Below are positions 27,813-37,058 of a stretch of 64,000 nucleotides of DNA, piece by piece. The notes beneath the pieces were generated by a model that was not told the DNA's origin, made no database searches, and saw only the letters and a list, made by a program, of their open reading frames with translations. The stretch's first letter is position 1. Each line of letters begins with the position of its first letter. Origin of the DNA: Poriferisodalis sp965116245. Its GTDB lineage: Bacteria > Actinomycetota > Acidimicrobiia > Acidimicrobiales > Poriferisodalaceae. Both the position numbers and the translations under genes were made by a program. The DNA lies in the NCBI GenBank assembly GCA_965116245.1, contig OZ220497.1:124001-188000 (forward strand), written 5' to 3'.

Positions 27813-28589
27813 CTAGTCAACGTCAGCCAGAAACTCAGCAACAGAGTCGTTGAACGCCGCTGGACGTTCTTGGTTGGCGAGGTGGCCAGCGTCGGCGATC
27901 TCGACGTAGCGGGCATCAGGGATGCCTTCAGCCAGCCGTCTTGATGCCCGCGGCGGGGTGACCTCGTCGTGGGCTCCCACCAACACCAGCGTCGGCATAT
28001 GGATGCCTCCAAGCTGCGGGTAGTGATTGGACTCGGCCATTGAGTCACAAGCCCACTGGTAGCAAGGCATTCGGATTGACGGAATCATCATGTCGGCGAC
28101 ATGAGTCCGCAGTTCGTCGGTGGCATTGGGACTCACGAGGCGATGCGACCTGGCAGTAGCGAAGGCTGCAGGACCGAGTTCCACGAAGTCAGTGGCTCGA
28201 GCCCGCATGGCATGCGCCTGTTCTGGTTTTGTGCCCGCGCCAGCACTTGAATCGGCCAGGATCAATGCTCTGACCAGCTCGGGGTGGCGCAGCGCCAGTC
28301 GTGTAGCGGTAACGCCGCCCCAGGAAACGCCCAGCACCGCGACAGGCTCGTCAGTCTCGGCAACGATCAGTGATGCGGCGGCATCTGCCCAGCCGTCTAT
28401 GCCCGGAGCGCCAGCGGGGTCCGCCGAATAGCGATAGCCAGGTGCGTCCCAGCACACGAGCCTTACCCCAAGCCGCTCAGCCAGTGGTCGCTGACCCAAG
28501 AACGCGTCGGCGCAAGAGCCGATTCCGTGCAAGCACAACAGCACAGGTGCTTCGTGCGCACCATAGGACCAGCGAAAGATGTTGGTCAT
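27813..28589 (-). CDS. Alpha/beta hydrolase
   Basis: 258 residues. It has LLCLHGIGSCADAF (oxyanion HG), the nucleophile elbow GVSWGGV (about residues 93-99), an Asp in LVLVGAHDEVTPP and a His in IADAGHLANQE, in the usual order. It is close to the 3-oxoadipate enol-lactonase/haloperoxidase-like group, with unknown substrate. Its ATG overlaps the stop of the upstream SMP-30 gene (TGATG), so the two are translated together. The pair may process a lactone. Confidence 0.82.
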   Translation of the reverse strand: MTNIFRWSYGAHEAPVLLCLHGIGSCADAFLGQRPLAERLGVRLVCWDAPGYRYSADPAGAPGIDGWADAAASLIVAETDEPVAVLGVSWGGVTATRLALRHPELVRALILADSSAGAGTKPEQAHAMRARATDFVELGPAAFATARSHRLVSPNATDELRTHVADMMIPSIRMPCYQWACDSMAESNHYPQLGGIHMPTLVLVGAHDEVTPPRASRRLAEGIPDARYVEIADAGHLANQERPAAFNDSVAEFLADVD

Positions 28590-29446
28590 CAGCTAACGCT
28601 CGCTAGCACTGGTTCGCCGTCTAGGGGCACCCGTGCCAAGGGAGTTGGCATGCCTGCTACACCAACCCGAGTCCGATAAATGCAACCGCCTAGCTGGGTG
28701 CCCCCACCGGTGACCACGTAGAGATCGCGCATGCCTGAACCGCCGAAACAGACGCTGGTAACAAAAGGGTCGGCCACTGCGACTGCAACGTCCGGCTCGC
28801 CGTCAGGTGTGTAGCGCTGCACACGTCCGCCTTGTGCCAATGCAACCCACACACCGCCCTCTACATCCACTGCTAAGCCGTCAGGTATCTGGTGTTCAGC
28901 TACGAATTCGCGCCGGTTCGAAACGGCATCGTCATTGATATCCGAAACCCAGACCCTCCCGGGAATGCTGTCGCAGTGGTATAGGCGACCGCCATCGGGA
29001 GAGAGACCGATGCCATTGGTCAAGCCGACATCGCCATAGATTTCTTGTACCGATCCGTCCAAGTTGATGCGATATAGCTCACCGGTTTCGCCAGCCGTGG
29101 ACTCATCAAAAGGGTCGCGGCGCAACGAACCGACATAGATGCGGCCCTGCGCGTCAGTGTGCATGTCATTGAAGCCAGCCACGTCGGGGGCGAACAGCAC
29201 CTGTGAGCCAGCATCACTCACGTGTTGAATGTTGCGACCGCTGACGACAAGGCCGCCATCGGCATGAAGCACCATGCCACCCACGCCGCGCCTCTTGGGC
29301 ACTACGAGCTCAATCTCGCCGTCTGGTTTTAGCTTTCGCACGCCGCCATTTGGCACATCTGAGAAATAGAAGTTGTCATGCGCATCCACGCGGGGGCCTT
29401 CGATTAGACCCCACCCTGAACTCAGAAGTTCCAGCTTGTCGTTCAT
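28589..29446 (-). CDS. SMP-30/gluconolactonase-family protein
   Basis: 285 residues of six-bladed propeller type. EGPRVDAHDNFYFSDV carries the metal-binding Glu, GFNDMHTDAQGRIYVGS the Asn/Asp, and NGIGLSPDGGRLYHCDS the second Asn/Asp pair. The family hydrolyses sugar or other lactones with a divalent metal. ATG is preceded by GAGGTG. It overlaps the hydrolase gene by one base. A second family member is at 37175. Confidence 0.82.
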   Translation of the reverse strand: MNDKLELLSSGWGLIEGPRVDAHDNFYFSDVPNGGVRKLKPDGEIELVVPKRRGVGGMVLHADGGLVVSGRNIQHVSDAGSQVLFAPDVAGFNDMHTDAQGRIYVGSLRRDPFDESTAGETGELYRINLDGSVQEIYGDVGLTNGIGLSPDGGRLYHCDSIPGRVWVSDINDDAVSNRREFVAEHQIPDGLAVDVEGGVWVALAQGGRVQRYTPDGEPDVAVAVADPFVTSVCFGGSGMRDLYVVTGGGTQLGGCIYRTRVGVAGMPTPLARVPLDGEPVLASVS

Positions 29447-29460
29447 GTTGCACCTCGTTC

Positions 29461-29576
29461 TAACTGACTGGGCTAACTGACTGGGTAACGGACTGGGCTA
29501 ACGGACTGAGCTAACGGACTGGGCTAACTGACTGGACTAGCCGACTGGGCTAACGGACTGGGCTAGCGGGCCGGGC
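29461..29576. repeat. 13-bp x 9 tandem repeat spanning the Nudix stop codon
   Basis: Nine tandem units close to TAACGGACTGGGC (one is 12 bases) fill the gap and run into the last codons of the Nudix gene. On the minus strand most units contain a TAG in CGTTAG or the like. The unit copies the sequence around the stop codon. Confidence 0.88.
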
Positions 29577-30197
29577 TGTGACTATGGGTAGCGGATGGCC
29601 GACCCTTGCAAACAGATCTTGAAGCATGCGCAAAGTCAAACCCCAAATCACCCGGCCGTGCGTGATTTCGATGCCAGGGAAGGCCATGTGCGGTCGCGCC
29701 TCGTAGCGGTATTCAATGTGGCGCCGAGGGTCTGCCAGCTCGGTCACCGGCACCCACAACGCGTCGGCAACCTCGTGATTCAACGTCAACGATGGTCGGT
29801 CACCGTCAAGCCAACAAACATGGGGTGTGACCCGCAGCCCAGAGTTTGACCAGCGCGGACTGCCTTCAAGGTCATCAAGCCGACCGAGCCAGCGCACCCC
29901 GGCGTGCGCTGTCATGTCCAGTCCGATCTCCTCACGGCTTTCACGCACGGCAGTGTCAAATGTGTCATCGTCGTCGGGATCGGTACGTCCTCCGGGGAAT
30001 GCCATGTGCCCAGACCACGGATCTCCGTCACGGGTGGAGCGTTCGATGAACAGCACTTCGGGGCTATCGCCGTTGGCGCGCACGACTGTCGCTACCGCTG
30101 CGGTGGGGCCTGGGTGTGGTGTGTCGAGAGTCCTGTTTAGCACTCCGACTAGGGGCTGGGCCCCGAAGGCTTCAACAAGACGATTACCTGCGAACAC
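29550..30197 (-). CDS. Nudix hydrolase, CoA pyrophosphatase-like
   Basis: 215 residues from GTG 30197. The Nudix box is GGRTDPDDDDTFDTA followed by RESREEIGLD (about residues 68-93). VLFIERSTRDGDPWSGHMAFPGG before it fits the NudL/CoA-pyrophosphatase signature (LLIxR, GQxAFPGG-type). The family cleaves coenzyme A or acyl-CoA to phosphopantetheine and 3',5'-ADP. The last residues are encoded by the 13-bp repeat units. It is divergent from the acyl-CoA dehydrogenase gene with 102 bases between starts. Confidence 0.82.
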   Translation of the reverse strand: MFAGNRLVEAFGAQPLVGVLNRTLDTPHPGPTAAVATVVRANGDSPEVLFIERSTRDGDPWSGHMAFPGGRTDPDDDDTFDTAVRESREEIGLDMTAHAGVRWLGRLDDLEGSPRWSNSGLRVTPHVCWLDGDRPSLTLNHEVADALWVPVTELADPRRHIEYRYEARPHMAFPGIEITHGRVIWGLTLRMLQDLFARVGHPLPIVTARPASPVR

Positions 30198-30269
30198 GGA
30201 GCGAAGCGTAGATCGCCAGCGCAGATCTGCTCAGGCTTGCTCAGGCGTGTCCTCGAGGGACACTGCTGC

Positions 30270-30311
30270 ACATGACCGAGACTACATGACCGCCGCTACA
30301 TGACCACTGCT
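30270..30311. repeat. 14-bp x 3 repeat across the start of the acyl-CoA dehydrogenase gene
   Basis: Three units close to ACATGACCGCCGCT. The third contains the annotated ATG at 30300; the first two contain ATG as well. No Shine-Dalgarno sequence is evident, so the true start among these and ATG 30324 is uncertain. Confidence 0.75.
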
Positions 30312-31532
30312 ACCGTCGCCACAATGACCACTGCCGAGCCCGCTGGCGTGGACCCTGTGGGGCCCGCTGGCATGGACCCTGAGGACTTCGAGTCGCTTGT
30401 GCGAGACGTCCAAGTATTCCGGGACACCGTTGTGGCGCCCAATGTGGCCCGCTGGGAGAGCCAAAAACAGATGGCCCCCAAGGCTCTGCGAGATGCTGCA
30501 TCTCTCGGATTGTTGTCGATGGAGGTGCCCACCGAAATGGGCGGCCTCGGGATGAGCTTTGCCCAGAAGTGCCGCATTGTTGAAGTTCTGAGCGCTGTGT
30601 CGATGCCCTTCGCCTTCAGCTTGGTGAATACCGGAAATGTTGCGACCCGCGTGGCTCAACTTGGCAGTGAGACTCACCGTGAGCGCTACCTCGCAGACCT
30701 CATGGCTGGTCGCCGGTTCGGGTCGACAGCGCTGAGCGAGCCGGGAGCGGGTAGCGACTTCGCCAACATCGCCACCACTGCCACAAGACAGGACTCTGGC
30801 TGGCGACTTGACGGTTCCAAGGCCTGGATCACCAACGCAGCGCTCTCTGACTTGATTATCTGCTACGCGCAGATGGAACCCGGCGCTCGTGGCCGTGGCA
30901 TAGCAGCTTTCTTAGTTGACGGCACCCGTCCCGGATTTGAGCGGCTGCCACCGTACGAGTTAGCAGGGGGCCACTTGATCGGCACCGGCGGCTTCCGCCT
31001 AGATGGCTACATAGCCGCGGCGCAAGACCAGCTCGTGCCAGCCGGGCAGGCTTTCGGCGCTGCGCTGGCGAGTGTGAATGGAGCTCGCACCTATGTGGCG
31101 GTCATGTGCTGCGCCATGGTTGAGGCGACGCTGGCGGGTGCAGTGCGATATGGCACCAAGCGTGAGGCATTTGGTAAGCCCATCATTGACCACCAAGGGC
31201 TTGCTTGGAAGCTGGCGGATGTTGATAACCGTCTCGAAGCGGCTCGGCTGCTCACCAGGCAAGCCATCGAGGCGGTTAGCGAGTCGATGCGGACCGCAGA
31301 CGCGTCCAGCGCAATCCTGCCAGCGGCGCATGCCAAAAAGTTCGCAACCGAAATGGCCGAGGCCGACATCGCTACCTGCATCCAGGCGATGGGCGCGGAG
31401 GGTCTACGCAGCAACCACCCTTGGGGTCAGCACCTAGTAGCCGCCCGCATCGCCAATTACGTGGACGGAAGCACCGAGATCCAAACCGACCGCATAGCAC
31501 GCGCGCTATCCAAGAAGTACGCCCCAGTCTGA
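30300..31532 (+). CDS. Acyl-CoA dehydrogenase
   Basis: 410 residues of the flavoprotein family that introduces an alpha-beta double bond into acyl-CoA. FAD-binding segments are ALSEPGAGSDFAN and WITNAALSDL; KREAFGKPIIDHQGLAWKLAD and the C-terminal STEIQTDRIAR are typical. The segment that usually reads YEGTxEIQ reads YVDGSTEIQ, so the catalytic Glu position is Asp. The helix usually containing HGGxGY is also unusual (GAEGLRSNHPWGQHL). The N terminus (about 25 residues) is low complexity and the start could be ATG 30324. The actual substrate is unknown; weak or altered activity is possible. Confidence 0.82.
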   Translation: MTTATVATMTTAEPAGVDPVGPAGMDPEDFESLVRDVQVFRDTVVAPNVARWESQKQMAPKALRDAASLGLLSMEVPTEMGGLGMSFAQKCRIVEVLSAVSMPFAFSLVNTGNVATRVAQLGSETHRERYLADLMAGRRFGSTALSEPGAGSDFANIATTATRQDSGWRLDGSKAWITNAALSDLIICYAQMEPGARGRGIAAFLVDGTRPGFERLPPYELAGGHLIGTGGFRLDGYIAAAQDQLVPAGQAFGAALASVNGARTYVAVMCCAMVEATLAGAVRYGTKREAFGKPIIDHQGLAWKLADVDNRLEAARLLTRQAIEAVSESMRTADASSAILPAAHAKKFATEMAEADIATCIQAMGAEGLRSNHPWGQHLVAARIANYVDGSTEIQTDRIARALSKKYAPV

Positions 31533-31561
31533 TGAGCTGGCTGATGGGCCGGGTCTGATGG

Positions 31562-31730
31562 GCCAGGCTTTGGCAGGGTCCTGAAACCCAAGATCTGCAG
31601 CCCATTGAGCCGTTCTGAGTTTGATGTGCCAGGCTTTGGCAGGGTCCTGAAACCCACCGAGACCTGACGCCCGCAAAGACCTGGCACCCGCAAAGACAAG
31701 AGACGTGCTACTGACAAGAGACGTGCTACT
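31562..31730. repeat. Direct repeats downstream of the acyl-CoA dehydrogenase gene
   Basis: A 29-base segment (GCCAGGCTTTGGCAGGGTC and on) recurs at 31562-31590 and 31628-31656. An 18-base unit GACAAGAGACGTGCTACT is repeated in tandem at 31695-31730. The first contains a GCCA/TGGC stem. No other feature is seen in this 208-base gap. Confidence 0.75.
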
Positions 31731-31740
31731 TAGGTAACTG

Positions 31741-32964
31741 ATGATCAACCCGATGCCAACGCCGAAATCACGCCAGCTCTACGAGCGGGCACAAGCGGTT
31801 ATTCCAAAAGGCGTCTACGGCCACTACGGACACGCTGTCATGGATGGCGGACCTGTGTTCTTTTCTTCCGCGCAAGGTGCCGGCTTCACTGACGTGGACG
31901 GCAACTCCTACATCGACTGGATGTGTGCTTACGGGCCCAACATCTTGGGCTACAACCACCCTGGGGTAGAACAAGCGGCCAACAAACAGGCGGCCGATGG
32001 CAGCACAGTGAGCCTCGCCGCGCCTGTGCTAGTTGAGCTAGCTGAGGAACTCGTTGACCTCGTGGATGGCGCCGATTGGGCGCTGTTCGGCAAGAACGGT
32101 GCCGACGCGACCGCACTGGCCGTGATGGTGGCTCGCGCAGCAACGGGACGCAAGCACATTTTGAAGATCCAAGGCGGTTATCACGGCTCGGCTCCGTGGA
32201 TGCAAGCACCGGGAAGCAAGGGCACGACTGCTGCAGATCAAGCGTTAGTCGTTGAGGTCCCGTGGAATGATGCCGACGAGTTACGAACCGCCATCGACAG
32301 GCACCCTGACGACATTGCTTGCTTTATTTCGTCGCCTTACCACCATCCCGTGTTTGCCGACAACGAACAACCCGCCGAAGGGTACTGGAACGCCGTTGAG
32401 ACCTCGTGCCGCGCAGCGGGCATAGTCGTGATTCTGGATGATGTGCGCAGCGGGTTCCGCATCAACTTGGCTGGCTCAAACGTTGCATACGGCTTCACAC
32501 CGGATCTTTGGTGCTTTGGCAAGGCTCTCGGCAATGGGCACCCCGTGTCGGCGCTTGCTGGCCGGGACGCCCTCAGAGATGTTGCCGGGGAAACGTTCTT
32601 CACCGGCACCCAGTTCTTCAACGCCGCATCAATGGCGGCAGCGCTAACAACTTTGCAGGAACTGCGCGCCACTGATGCCGCCCACACTGCTACGGCTATC
32701 GGCGACCGCCTACGCGCGGCACTTGTGGAAGTCGCGGCTGCTCACGGTCACCAACTGCGAGTCACCGGCGTACCAGCAATGCCATACCTACGCATCGTCG
32801 GCGATGAGGGCTTTGGCTTCCATGCGCGCTGGATTGCGGAGTGCATCCGTCGAGGTGCCTATCTGCTCAGCTACCACAACAACTTCGTTTGTACTGCGCA
32901 CACCGACAGCGACATCAAACGCACCTGCGACATCGCTGACGCAGCTTTCAACGCGTTGTCCTGA
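31741..32964 (+). CDS. Class III aminotransferase, glutamate-1-semialdehyde aminomutase-like
   Basis: 407 residues, PLP-dependent. FGKNGADATALAVMVARA and GGYHGSAPWMQ form the early cofactor-binding region, VVILDDVRSGFR carries the Asp, and FGKALGNGHPVSALAG carries the Schiff-base Lys (about residue 261). The pattern resembles GSA-2,1-aminomutases and related secondary-metabolism aminotransferases. No other heme gene is near, so a housekeeping hemL role is not supported and the substrate is unknown. The start has no strong ribosome site; Met at codon 5 is an alternative. Confidence 0.8.
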   Translation: MINPMPTPKSRQLYERAQAVIPKGVYGHYGHAVMDGGPVFFSSAQGAGFTDVDGNSYIDWMCAYGPNILGYNHPGVEQAANKQAADGSTVSLAAPVLVELAEELVDLVDGADWALFGKNGADATALAVMVARAATGRKHILKIQGGYHGSAPWMQAPGSKGTTAADQALVVEVPWNDADELRTAIDRHPDDIACFISSPYHHPVFADNEQPAEGYWNAVETSCRAAGIVVILDDVRSGFRINLAGSNVAYGFTPDLWCFGKALGNGHPVSALAGRDALRDVAGETFFTGTQFFNAASMAAALTTLQELRATDAAHTATAIGDRLRAALVEVAAAHGHQLRVTGVPAMPYLRIVGDEGFGFHARWIAECIRRGAYLLSYHNNFVCTAHTDSDIKRTCDIADAAFNALS

Positions 32965-33074
32965 CACGCCAGAGCGCGATTGCGTCTAGCCGACCAGTTC
33001 GGGTTTACCCAGTCTCCGGCTGTCCAGTTCTGAGCTACCCGGTTCCAGGCCAACAAGCTCCCGCCTACCAAGAC

Positions 33075-33896
33075 TTACTTGGAGCGGAAGGAAGTCCGTA
33101 TCTGGTCAAGTTCGTAACCGCCGAGCACCTCGCCTTGTGTCGCATACACATAGAGCGCCGTCTTGAAATAGATGCTCAGAGCGCCGACTACGACCATCAC
33201 CGTCACGGCGCCAGCGACACCAATCGCCGCACCCACAACGACCCCGACGGTGCCGGGCACGAGCGTGGCGATCAACACGCCCACTATCGCTATGGGGAGC
33301 ACAAGCACTAAGCCAAGCAAACCGAACCCGGCCTGTGAGATCAGATTCTCGCCCCAGGTCTGTTTCACTAGCGATGTAGACCGCTTGATGCCCGCGACCG
33401 CTCGCTCGTCGTCAACGACTATGGCAGGGACAACCAGATAGGTGGCAATGGACCACGCAGCCTCAGCCACCCAAGAGAGAATCTGTCCGAGCCACCCGAG
33501 GCGCTCTCGCAGGAAACGAATCAAGATTCCCACCGTGGCCGTGATGACTGCCCATCCGAGCAGGCTCGGTAGATGCGTCGCTGCCCGGTTCATGGCGCTG
33601 CGAACCGTGGGATCGCCGCCCGACATCCGGTCGTAGGCACCCGCCACAAGCGCCCCCTCAAAAAACACTCCCACCGCGGTCAAGGCCATCAGGAACAGAA
33701 TGCCCAGCACCACCATGGCACCGTTGACGCTGCCCTGCTCCACATCGCCGACGACGAACGCGACTACACCGGCAGCAGCTATCAGGCCGAGCATCGCCAC
33801 CATGCTCAGGACCGGCAGCCAGAGCAGTTCGCGATCCTGCTTCAACAACGACCATGACGTTTTGGTCAACCGCCAGGTGTTTGCCATTCGGCCCAT
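33075..33896 (-). CDS. DUF6159-like integral membrane protein
   Basis: 274 residues from ATG 33896, chosen over TTG 33899 because AGGAGAA lies 6 bases before it. It opens with MGRMANTWRLTKTSWSLLKQDRELLWLPVLS, a pattern seen in actinobacterial DUF6159 proteins. There are about six hydrophobic segments, including a C-terminal pair rich in Gly and Val. The conserved ERxGWLGQILSWVAEAAW segment is typical of the family, whose function is unknown. Upstream lies a 16-bp repeat. Confidence 0.65.
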   Translation of the reverse strand: MGRMANTWRLTKTSWSLLKQDRELLWLPVLSMVAMLGLIAAAGVVAFVVGDVEQGSVNGAMVVLGILFLMALTAVGVFFEGALVAGAYDRMSGGDPTVRSAMNRAATHLPSLLGWAVITATVGILIRFLRERLGWLGQILSWVAEAAWSIATYLVVPAIVVDDERAVAGIKRSTSLVKQTWGENLISQAGFGLLGLVLVLPIAIVGVLIATLVPGTVGVVVGAAIGVAGAVTVMVVVGALSIYFKTALYVYATQGEVLGGYELDQIRTSFRSK

Positions 33897-33910
33897 CAAG
33901 ATTCTCCTTG

Positions 33911-33974
33911 TTTCAGGGATATTGGGTTTCAGGGATACTGGGTTTCAGGGATACTGGGTTTCAGGGGAGTCTGG
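33911..33974. repeat. 16-bp x 3.5 tandem repeat
   Basis: TTTCAGGGATATTGGG and two copies of TTTCAGGGATACTGGG, followed by a partial unit. It lies between the EamA stop and the DUF6159-like start, just upstream of that gene's ribosome site. Confidence 0.85.
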
Positions 33975-33990
33975 TTGTCAGGTGGCACAG

Positions 33991-35094
33991 CTAGGTCGCG
34001 GATGTAACGCTGCGCGCCGCCGAGCGTACTGCGGGAGTGCGTATGACCATGGCCACCGAGAAGAGCACCACCGCGCCACCCGCGAACTGCATAGGGGTAA
34101 CCGGTTCGCCGTGGATGAGCCAAGCGGCTGTTACCGCCACAATGTGCATGGCCAGCACATATAGCGAAGACCGAGACACCTCAATGTGGCCGTGACACCA
34201 CGTCATCAGCACGTGACCGAACACACCCGTCACAAAAGCCACGATTACTATCCACAGCCAGTCCAGTCCACCGAATTCCGCAAATTGTCTCGGTGTCACC
34301 ATCAGCAGCGTGGGCAAAATGGTCGCAACGAACGACCAGAAGTTGATACCCGTCATCCACTCAATCGGATCTACTGCGCCAGTTGATCGGGCGATGCGGG
34401 TTAGCACGAAGTACACGGTGAACGTCAACACTGACATAGCTGTCAAGAACAAGCCGAAGCCGCTGGCGCGGAACTCGCCACCTGCCCCCAAGATCACACC
34501 AACTGCGCCCACCACACCAACGAACGTCAGCAAAATCTGGCGCACACCGACCCGTTCGCCGAAAATCGGGCCCACGAGCGCCAGGAGCATGGCTGGCTGC
34601 AACGCCATCATCACCGACATCACCGAAATCGTGACTTGCTGCACAGCGGCGAAAACGAAAACCATGTTGATGCCGAACGACAGGCCCGGCAAAGCAGACT
34701 GCCGCCAAACCCGCCGCGACAGCCACCGTCCTCGCAACGCCAGCACCGCCAGCAGGAACGGTGTGGACATGCCAAAGCGAATGAAGGCGCTCACCATGGG
34801 TGGTGCGCTCAGCAGCTTGGATATGGGCGGCCCCAGACCCCAAGAGACCACAACCAGGCCCATCATCACAAGCGGCATCGCGCCGCTGGTGGTCTGTATG
34901 TCTGCTTTGTCTGCTATGTCGGCTTCGCCTGGTGTTGAGCTGTCGGCGGCGACATGTCGTCGCGAAGTCGCCGTGGCGCCAAGTGAGGGAGTAGCACCAG
35001 CACCCGATTGAGCAACCTGTGGTGTCACACGGAAGACAGTCGCGGCGGGCGAGCCGAGGTCGCTGTTGAAGGCTGGCTGGGCTGCGCTCCTCAC
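33991..35094 (-). CDS. EamA (DMT) family transporter
   Basis: 367 residues with about ten membrane segments in two EamA halves. The segments LVVVSWGLGPPISKLLSAPP and GVRQILLTFVGVVGAVGVILG mark the halves; HGHIEVSRSSLYVLAMHIVAV and WLIHGEPVTPMQFAGGAVVL close the second. The first 70 residues are polar and poorly conserved, so the true start may be ATG near 34880 (MPLVMMGLVVV). Substrates of the family include metabolites and amino acids. No partner gene is evident. Confidence 0.78.
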   Translation of the reverse strand: MRSAAQPAFNSDLGSPAATVFRVTPQVAQSGAGATPSLGATATSRRHVAADSSTPGEADIADKADIQTTSGAMPLVMMGLVVVSWGLGPPISKLLSAPPMVSAFIRFGMSTPFLLAVLALRGRWLSRRVWRQSALPGLSFGINMVFVFAAVQQVTISVMSVMMALQPAMLLALVGPIFGERVGVRQILLTFVGVVGAVGVILGAGGEFRASGFGLFLTAMSVLTFTVYFVLTRIARSTGAVDPIEWMTGINFWSFVATILPTLLMVTPRQFAEFGGLDWLWIVIVAFVTGVFGHVLMTWCHGHIEVSRSSLYVLAMHIVAVTAAWLIHGEPVTPMQFAGGAVVLFSVAMVIRTPAVRSAARSVTSAT

Positions 35095-35220
35095 TGAAGC
35101 GAGGCTAGGTCCACTTAGAGCACCATGTCCCCTTAGAGGTCTACTTAGAGCACCATGACCCGAGACCGGGAGCTGGCCGAGCGCGTTGCCGATGACTAAT
35201 ACGCTGCGGCGTGAGCTGGC

Positions 35221-35268
35221 GAGCTAGCAACCGAGCTAGCAACCGAGCTAGCAACCGAGCTAGAGCCG
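35221..35268. repeat. 12-bp x 3.5 tandem repeat
   Basis: Three identical copies of GAGCTAGCAACC plus a diverged fourth, 18 bases upstream of the SDR start. The unit contains the palindrome GCTAGC. A nearby direct repeat at 35108-35160 (TTAGAGCACCATG twice) is also present. Confidence 0.85.
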
Positions 35269-35286
35269 ACGAGAACTGGAGACTCC

Positions 35287-36111
35287 ATGAACGACGATGT
35301 CAACGCCGCTGAATCGAATCCGTCAGCCAGCGCGGCAGCGCCATCTTCAATCGACTTGAGCGGGTTGATCGACCTGAGCGGCCAAACGGCATTCGTTACC
35401 GGCACAACCTCGGGCCTGGGGCGGAGGTTTGCAACCGTGCTGGCGGGCTGCGGAGCCAAAGTCGCCATTAGTGGTCGGCGCGTTGAACGGTTGCATGCAC
35501 TGGCTGGCGAACTAGAAGCCGCTGGAGCCCCGGTGTTGCCGATCCCACTGGACGTAACCAACACCGACTCACTGTTTGAAGCCGTCGCCACCGCCGAGGA
35601 GCAACTAGGCACTGTGCAGATCTTGGTCAACAACGCTGGCAAGCCCGATGCTCGCCTCGCACTCAAGATGGACCCGGCGTTCGTAGACGAGATGATCGCC
35701 ACCAACCTCACCTCACTGTTCCATCTGTCGTGTGAAGTCACCCGGAGACTGATCGCCGCTGAACTGCCGGGGCGAATAGTGAACATCGCCTCAGGAGCGG
35801 CCTTTAGGGCACCCCTGGGTACCTCGATGTATGCGATTACCAAAGGCGCCGTCGTGCGAATGACCGAAGTGTTGGCCCAAGAGTTCGCGCGCCATTACGT
35901 GAACGTGAATGTGATTGCTCCGGGTGCATTCGAGAGCGAGATGATGGACGGGATGCTTGAACGCATGGGCGACATCACCAAGATGTTCCCTCGGCGACGC
36001 TTGGGCGCACCCTCCCAGCTCGACTCGACGCTGCTCTACCTGGTCTCACCGCTGTCGGACTTCGTCTCGGGTGCTTGCATCAAGGTTGACGACGCCCAGG
36101 GCGCCGGATGA
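35287..36111 (+). CDS. Short-chain dehydrogenase/reductase
   Basis: 274 residues with GGAGAC before the ATG. It has TGTTSGLGRRFATVLAG (TGxxxGxG), NNAG, the Ser in VNIASGAAF and the YAITKGA (YxxxK) pair. After an acidic Ser/Ala-rich N terminus it is a classical SDR, NAD(P)-dependent alcohol/ketone oxidoreductase. It overlaps the PhyH gene by 4 bases (ATGA), so the two probably act on one substrate. A role in polyol or lipid side-chain oxidation is an inference. Confidence 0.82.
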   Translation: MNDDVNAAESNPSASAAAPSSIDLSGLIDLSGQTAFVTGTTSGLGRRFATVLAGCGAKVAISGRRVERLHALAGELEAAGAPVLPIPLDVTNTDSLFEAVATAEEQLGTVQILVNNAGKPDARLALKMDPAFVDEMIATNLTSLFHLSCEVTRRLIAAELPGRIVNIASGAAFRAPLGTSMYAITKGAVVRMTEVLAQEFARHYVNVNVIAPGAFESEMMDGMLERMGDITKMFPRRRLGAPSQLDSTLLYLVSPLSDFVSGACIKVDDAQGAG

Positions 36112-37058
36112 CGGCCGCCACAGCCGCCACAGGGCTAGGCATCGCCGATCTTGATTCTGCGGCGCAACATTGGCGCGAACACGGCTGGGTACTGGTGGAC
36201 GGACTTGTGCCGACCGCAGATATTGACTACGCAGTCGAGGAACTCTGGAGCCTCTATCCGCACCCCGAGGAGTTTCATAGCGGCGATCGCACACATTTTG
36301 ACAACTTCGTCGGCCGCAGCTTCGATCAGGGACATAAGTTCGCCAAGTCGGGCGGTGAAGGGGCTGCGTTTCGACCTGATCAGTTCTTAGGGCACATCTT
36401 GTTCCCCTACGAATCGCCGAGACTGAACCGGCTGCAGGTACACGCCAACATCAGCGAGTTTGCTCGCCTCGCAATGGGCATGAACGACATTCGCATCTAT
36501 CAGGCTCGCATCTGGGGCAAGTACACGGGCGTGACTAACTACGAGCAGCCGTTTCACCAGGACCGCAATCACAACGTGGTGCCTGATCGGCTAGAGCCAG
36601 GCTGGTGGAACCTGGAGGGGTTTTTGTACTTGAGTGACGTGGACGCTGGCGTGGCGCCAACCGAGCTTGCTGGCGGGCCCGCAGACGCTGCGCAGCCCTA
36701 CGAAGGTCCGCCCGCAGGTGACCGAGTTTCCGCTGCTGGGGTTCGCGGGAGCTTCCTCGCGTATCGGCCCGACGTGTGGCACCGCGGCGTCGACCTGACC
36801 CGTCCCGGTGGCGCCAGATTCTTGATGAGCGCGTCTTACAAGCCAGCCGGAGCGGACTGGATCGGCTACGACAGCGTGCAGCCGGTCACTGTCGGGCGCT
36901 CGTGGATTGAGTTTGCGGCTACCTGCACGCCGGACGAGTTGGCCCTGTTTGGGGCCCCGCTGCCGGGCCATCCCTATTGGACGCACGAGCTGGTGGAGGC
37001 GCTGGAGCGTCGCTACCCCGGCATAGACGTAGCCCCATGGCGAGATGCCCTTAGCTAG
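36108..37058 (+). CDS. Phytanoyl-CoA dioxygenase (PhyH) family protein
   Basis: 316 residues, predicted Fe(II)/2-oxoglutarate hydroxylase. PFHQDRNHN near residue 149 supplies the HxD pair, and YRPDVWHRGVDLTRPGGARFLM the distal His and the Arg that binds oxoglutarate. The family hydroxylates lipids, sugars and secondary metabolites. The first domain (VLVDGLVPTADIDYAVEELW) is typical. It overlaps the SDR gene and is followed by SMP-30 and LacI genes, so it may be regulated with them. The substrate is unknown. Confidence 0.78.
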   Translation: MTAATAATGLGIADLDSAAQHWREHGWVLVDGLVPTADIDYAVEELWSLYPHPEEFHSGDRTHFDNFVGRSFDQGHKFAKSGGEGAAFRPDQFLGHILFPYESPRLNRLQVHANISEFARLAMGMNDIRIYQARIWGKYTGVTNYEQPFHQDRNHNVVPDRLEPGWWNLEGFLYLSDVDAGVAPTELAGGPADAAQPYEGPPAGDRVSAAGVRGSFLAYRPDVWHRGVDLTRPGGARFLMSASYKPAGADWIGYDSVQPVTVGRSWIEFAATCTPDELALFGAPLPGHPYWTHELVEALERRYPGIDVAPWRDALS

